Below, in pieces: positions 62,401-64,000 of a DNA stretch of 64,000 nucleotides (its first letter is position 1; every line of letters starts with the position of its first letter). The stretch is from Gibbula magus (Eukaryota > Mollusca > Gastropoda > Trochida > Trochidae). Position numbers and translations under genes: made by a program. A model generated the notes under the pieces. It had not been told where the DNA came from, ran no database searches, and was given only the letters and a program-made list of their open reading frames with translations. Location of the stretch: positions 20,585,232-20,649,231 of the forward strand of contig OW388300.1 of NCBI GenBank assembly GCA_936450465.1. Direction: 5' to 3'.

Positions 62401-62685
62401 AAATGGCAGAGAAGGAACCTCCGTCGAGCCAGTAGTGCTGCGTTCCGTTCCTTCAACTCTGTACAACACAGGGGCAGTAGACACCACGACACTACGAGGT
62501 CCATCGATTCCTCCATCGACTGCCACAGACCCGGCTTCCATCATAACGGACTTCTTACATCCATATCGGAGGAGAAAATACCATTACGGAGCAAACAGGA
62601 CTGTAACGATAACACAACCGGAAGTGCTCTTCATAATGGCGACAGTTGCGCACAAAATGACTCATTGGTACATCGAAATGTTTAA
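48124..62685 (+). CDS. family B1 (secretin-type) G protein-coupled receptor, 11 exons, 5' end missing
   Basis: A seven-helix peptide-hormone receptor, expected at the plasma membrane and coupled to G proteins. Exons: 48124-48234, 50140-50264, 50852-50946, 53606-53777, 55288-55444, 56910-56970, 57424-57496, 57803-57894, 58825-58963, 59999-60040, 62380-62685. All junctions are AG/GT and the phases chain (1,1,0,2,0,1,2,0,2,0,0) to give 457 residues before TAA. Exons 1-2 encode the hormone-binding domain: FCPGTWDNVMCW, QPCPTYI, KICLEDGTW and GKPWTNYTTC. These are cysteines 2-6 of the conserved six, with N-glycosylation sites NDT, NSS and NYT. TM1 is exon 3 and TM2 exon 4 (RLHCPRNMIHLNLF). TM3 is exon 5 (WECR, NEGLYLQL). 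TM4 and ECL2, with the CW pair, are in exons 5-7, TM5 in exons 7-8, and ICL3/TM6 in exons 8-9 (RRLAKSTLILIPLFAVYYM). TM7 is NSFQGFFISMLFCFLNAEVQ; a basic, Ser-rich tail of about 90 residues is in exon 11. The ECD and TM6-TM7 look closest to PTH/PACAP-type receptors, but the ligand is not predictable. The signal peptide and first cysteine lie upstream. Confidence 0.95.
48261..48618. mobile_element. TTAA MITE copy B, in GPCR intron 1
   Basis: Starts after TTAA (48257-48260) with AGGGGCAGTAGCACG and ends CGTGCTACTGCCCCT. The right-hand TTAA is lost (GTGT). It begins 26 bp downstream of the exon-1 donor. Confidence 0.9.
48980..49300. repeat. interspersed repeat with CTGTCCGTCTGTCCG
   Basis: CCGAGGGTGTATTGC, CTGTCCGTCTGTCCGCTTG and two CCTTTCAGATGAG phrases with ACCTTG runs. 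The general structure resembles 61700-62170 (GACCTTGACCTT, AAGGTCACAACG). Non-coding. Confidence 0.5.
49921..50015. mobile_element. small MITE with GGATGATCAACTT termini
   Basis: GGGATGATCAACTT on the left and AAGTTGATCATCC on the right, about 95 bp. A related left end (TTGATGATCAACTT, ACAATGGCGACGTT) recurs near 51360. Confidence 0.7.
50297..50583 (+). mobile_element. tRNA-Arg(TCG)-derived SINE
   Basis: The head of about 75 bp has an A box (TAGCGCAGTGG) and a B box (GGTTCGAATCC). Its anticodon arm CTTCGGA resembles tRNA-Arg(UCG). An unrelated body follows (CAGTAAGGTTTGGG, GTTCCAGCCGATGCTCGCAG, CATAGCCACATGGCGTTGCG, GGGCTTTCTCCCTG) and the tail is AACTCACCTCACCTCC, a short tandem. It lies 33 bp after the exon-2 donor. 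Copies at 19655-20110 share the body. It is not a tRNA gene, because the acceptor stem does not close. Confidence 0.9.
50947..52390. other. GPCR intron 3, first part
   Basis: No exon or named element except the partial repeat near 51360. Confidence 0.45.
52398..53125 (+). repeat. diverged tandem duplication of about 364 bp in intron 3
   Basis: Copy 1 is 52398-52761 and copy 2 is 52762-53125. Shared landmarks are GATAAGTCATTCA.TGCTGTG, TCTTGAAGAT, ATGGACATCG and a final pyrimidine-AG (CCAG at 52704, TTCTTTCTTCAG at 53090). The AG is followed by GAGC-C-ATnnnn then TTGTAC. Confidence 0.75.
53825..53912 (+). mobile_element. LINE 3' end in intron 4
   Basis: About 90 bp ending GTAGGCCCGTGCCC, GAAATATTGAATATCG and an ATTG tandem tail. 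It is of the same tail type as 165-214 and begins about 50 bp after the exon-4 donor. Only 3' UTR-like sequence remains. Confidence 0.65.
54990..55255 (+). repeat. interspersed repeat copy in intron 4
   Basis: GGAGGGTTCCTTTAAGGTGT, GAAACGAAATTTGAGG and ATGGCGGATACC. It corresponds to the split copy at 36695-37945. Confidence 0.55.
55660..55870 (+). repeat. two-copy tandem repeat of about 125 bp in intron 5
   Basis: AGGGTGTCGTATGCCTCTGT, TTACTTATGTTTTAATCC and TTAGTCTTAGTTATTC recur as AGAGTTTCGTGGGTCTATGT, TTACTTATATGATTTAAAC and GTAGTCTTACTTATTC. Confidence 0.6.
56124..56479. mobile_element. TTAA MITE copy C, in intron 5
   Basis: TTAA (56120-56123), AGGCGCTGTAGCACG ... CGTGCTACAGCGCCT, TTAA (56480-56483). 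The two ends match each other perfectly for at least 15 bp. Confidence 0.92.
56484..56838. mobile_element. TTAA MITE copy D, directly abutting copy C
   Basis: Starts AGGGGCAGTAGCACG immediately after the TTAA that ends copy C; ends CGTGCTACTGGCCAT before TTAA (56839-56842). The interior is about 85-90% like copy C by eye. Confidence 0.92.
57016..57190. repeat. near-perfect hairpin of about 170 bp in intron 6
   Basis: Left arm phrases ATAAGAACTGGAAGATTTTC, AAAAACTTGTGAAAATACAC and ACTCACTCCTTCAT are mirrored by ATGAAGGAGTGAGT, GTGTATTTTGACAAGTTTTT and AATATTCCTGTTCTTAT, around a loop of about 6 bp. It lies 45 bp after the exon-6 donor. MITE-like. Confidence 0.85.
59385..59413 (+). repeat. (TA)n microsatellite, intron 9
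   Basis: About 14 TA units. Confidence 0.9.
60311..60386. repeat. GC-rich hairpin flanking the mariner
   Basis: CGGACGCAACTGAATACTAT and ATTCCCCGC pair with GCGGGGGATATAGTATTC and GGCTGCGTCCG around a loop containing CGCGCTAAATGCGCG. It is the terminal hairpin type of the repeats at 20325-21145, into whose edge the mariner inserted. Confidence 0.8.
60392..61673 (+). mobile_element. mariner element, apparently complete (about 1.28 kb)
   Basis: The TIRs match perfectly for 16 bp (CGAGGGGCGTTCAATA) and the element is flanked by TA at 60390-60391 and 61674-61675. The next bases of the two ends differ (AGTGTTGC against TAAAACC), so the full TIR of about 28 bp is imperfect. It sits in the last GPCR intron in the same orientation as the gene, at the palindromic host site CCGTACGTACG. 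Confidence 0.95.
60566..61597 (+). CDS. mariner transposase, intact 343 aa
   Basis: A cut-and-paste transposase that excises and inserts the element at TA. The ATG at 60566 begins MDSLKHEQRAVIKFL, and the frame runs unbroken to TGA. Residues 1-110 carry the two helix-turn-helix motifs of the paired-like DNA-binding domain; 121-127 (WVPRNLT) is the linker motif corresponding to WVPHEL. The catalytic triad is D160 (TGDETWIHHW), D254 (LHDNAPVHKS) and D289 (YSPDLAPSDYFLF), with 34 residues between the last two: the DD34D signature of mariner. The length of 343 is normal for the family (about 345). No stop or frameshift is present, so it could be recent or active; subfamily not assigned. Confidence 0.96.
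   Translation: MDSLKHEQRAVIKFLTKEGCKATEIHNRMCNVMGKDAPNFSTVCRWSLQFKRGRESLDDDPRSGRPSEVTRPEVIAAIERRILADSRVKVSELSLEFQISVGSVEKIIHDHLGMSKVSARWVPRNLTAQDRQKRTESCMELLDRFNADEARFLSRLVTGDETWIHHWDPETKLESKQWKHPSSPPPLKFRTQPSAGKVMATIFWDAKGILLIDYLPTKTTMNGQYYANLMQELRKTIRQKRRGMLTRGVLILHDNAPVHKSRVAQAAIRDCGFEQLNHPPYSPDLAPSDYFLFRNLKSALRGRHFRDDEDVKAATEAWLGGQTEDFYKSGIKSLKEKWNKCLY
61700..62170. repeat. interspersed repeat, intron 10
   Basis: Repeating phrases TTGACCTTCATTTAAAGGTC, CACAACGAGA, CTTGACATTATTCTCAAGG, TCACAACGGA and GTTGACCTTGACATTATTTT at about 130-170-bp intervals. Non-coding; similar in style to 48980-49300. Confidence 0.6.
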
Positions 62686-62717
62686 AATGAAGGGGAATTA
62701 GTATGGTGCTTTCAATA

Positions 62718-62732
62718 TATATATATATATTT
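62718..62732 (+). repeat. short (TA)n tract in the GPCR 3' region
   Basis: About 7 TA units shortly after the stop codon. Confidence 0.8.
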
Positions 62733-62856
62733 GCTTAAATGTTATATATTTTATGGAGATCATTTTGGCAGCGAATTTAAAGTATTATATGGCTTCACAT
62801 TTTAAGCGTGGAATGATATTTGAAAATATATCATTCAAGACCTTTAACCAGAGTTT

Positions 62857-62862
62857 AATAAA
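62857..62862 (+). promoter_or_regulatory. candidate poly(A) signal of the GPCR gene
   Basis: AATAAA about 170 bp after the stop. It is the first canonical hexamer in the 3' region; use is not shown. Confidence 0.5.
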
Positions 62863-64000
62863 TAACGTTCATATGTGCGATTTTAATCCCCAAATCGCGT
62901 TGATCTAAACAGAACGGCAACTCGTTTTCCCAAAGGAAAGTTTGGTTATAATTACAAGACTTCATATGCATTAAATTTGGTAAAAATACCTAACCATATT
63001 TTCCAGCTACAAAATTTTCATTCCATACATTTCAACTCATGTATAGTTTTTGAAGTTGTCCTTCGTATGATATGTAACTTCCTGCATTGATTGTAGGGTA
63101 ACTATTTCTGTAGATGTCTGAACGTATGCCTAAATAACATGAATGTGCATATTCTATCATTGCTAGAATCATCTCCTCTTTCATCTTCATCATGCCATCA
63201 TTCTAACACTCAAACTCCCAGTCACGCAACGACAAGTCATCTGGCATAAGCAATTATTTCGATTGTGAACAAACTAGTATAACATTGTTATTTTGTTACT
63301 ATCTACTACTCAAAGAATTTGATAATTTGTACTATTGCATAACATGTGATCACATTAACAATAATTGTATATTATTAGTAATACCATTATTTTAAAAAAA
63401 AATTAAGCCAATCATATCAGTAACTAATGAATTATACAACACAAGTATAAGCGAGAAGATAATCGTTAATGAAACAGCATGTCCATTAAGGAAAATATCA
63501 AGATAGGCAATTTCAATTTAAATCTTCTATTCCTATTACCGCATCGCAAATGGATTAAAATAACATTTAGACAATGAATACATATTATATTGTTATGTTG
63601 GGTCGAAAATAGCTCAACTTCAAGATGCTGGGCTTTGTGTTTCACAAAGTACATATAAACTCACGGGCAAAAGAAAGTATATCTTCTTTTCAGCAGGGTT
63701 ACACACAAAAAGTTTCGTCCGGATAAAGTCGATTTTTACTGTTTGTGATGCGGATATATCACGTTAAGAGATATCACAATTTCATTCATTACAGTATGAT
63801 ACTTAATATTTCATATCTGTTCAAGCACGCATGGGGTGCTTAAATACCTATTTCAAGGGGTATTTTGGGAAATATGTTTTGGTACTTAAGATACAAATTT
63901 TTTTTACCAAATTTGAAAGTTATGTCGGTACAAGATATTATCGACATAATGTACCTCCTTTGACTTTAAGTCAATGATGCATCGTTGCTGTAGGATGTCA
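62863..64000. other. 3' flank, no recognised gene
   Basis: AT-rich, only short frames, no named repeat. Confidence 0.45.

Noticed and set aside
62387..62701. 104-codon frame beginning MKYERNGREG
   Set aside because: Shadow of the receptor's last exon; the phase from exon 10 and the EVQNEI motif select the other frame.

Overview
The window is animal nuclear DNA. It has spliced exons with GT-AG introns, AT-rich intergenic sequence, LINEs, a tRNA-derived SINE, several MITE families and a mariner. The repeat style (TTAA-flanked MITEs, hairpins with CCCCCGC arms, GGACGGACAGAC runs, 40-bp minisatellites) suggests a marine lophotrochozoan, probably a mollusc. That placement is inference from general character; no marker gene confirms it.

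Layout. (1) 1-5.25 kb is a transposon graveyard. It holds a LINE 3' stub, an inverted-repeat element carrying a MITE, a 5'-truncated LINE with an open reverse-transcriptase frame (2162-4504), and an internally deleted FLYWCH/MULE transposase fragment. (2) About 5.25-43.3 kb is one older minus-strand LINE split by a roughly 37.1-kb insertion (about 5669-42805). The insertion has short terminal inverted repeats, a 4-bp (or 6-bp) target duplication, and two enormous inverted arms built of a 40-bp minisatellite: left about 6.95-16.83 kb, right about 24.82-40.65 kb. A spacer of about 8 kb is studded with GAACnnGTTC palindromes. The right arm is itself split by a 4.66-kb element with GGAATATTCC ends, which contains further repeats and LINE pieces, one with an 11-bp target duplication. 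I see no transposase in the 37-kb element. (3) 43.3-48.1 kb is non-coding, with three MITE-like elements and older repeats. (4) 48.1-62.7 kb is the only evident cellular gene: eleven exons of a family B1 (secretin-type) GPCR on the plus strand. It lacks only its 5' exon(s), upstream of 48124. Its introns carry MITEs, a tRNA-Arg-derived SINE, a 364-bp tandem duplication and a mariner with an intact 343-codon transposase. (5) 62.7-64 kb is 3' flank with a candidate poly(A) signal.

The standout is the giant foldback-like element. Its boundaries are set by rejoining the interrupted LINE reading frame, and its arms share higher-order variants in opposite orientation, not just the monomer. The GPCR has all the family landmarks visible in the part present, and its splice phases are consistent through all eleven exons.
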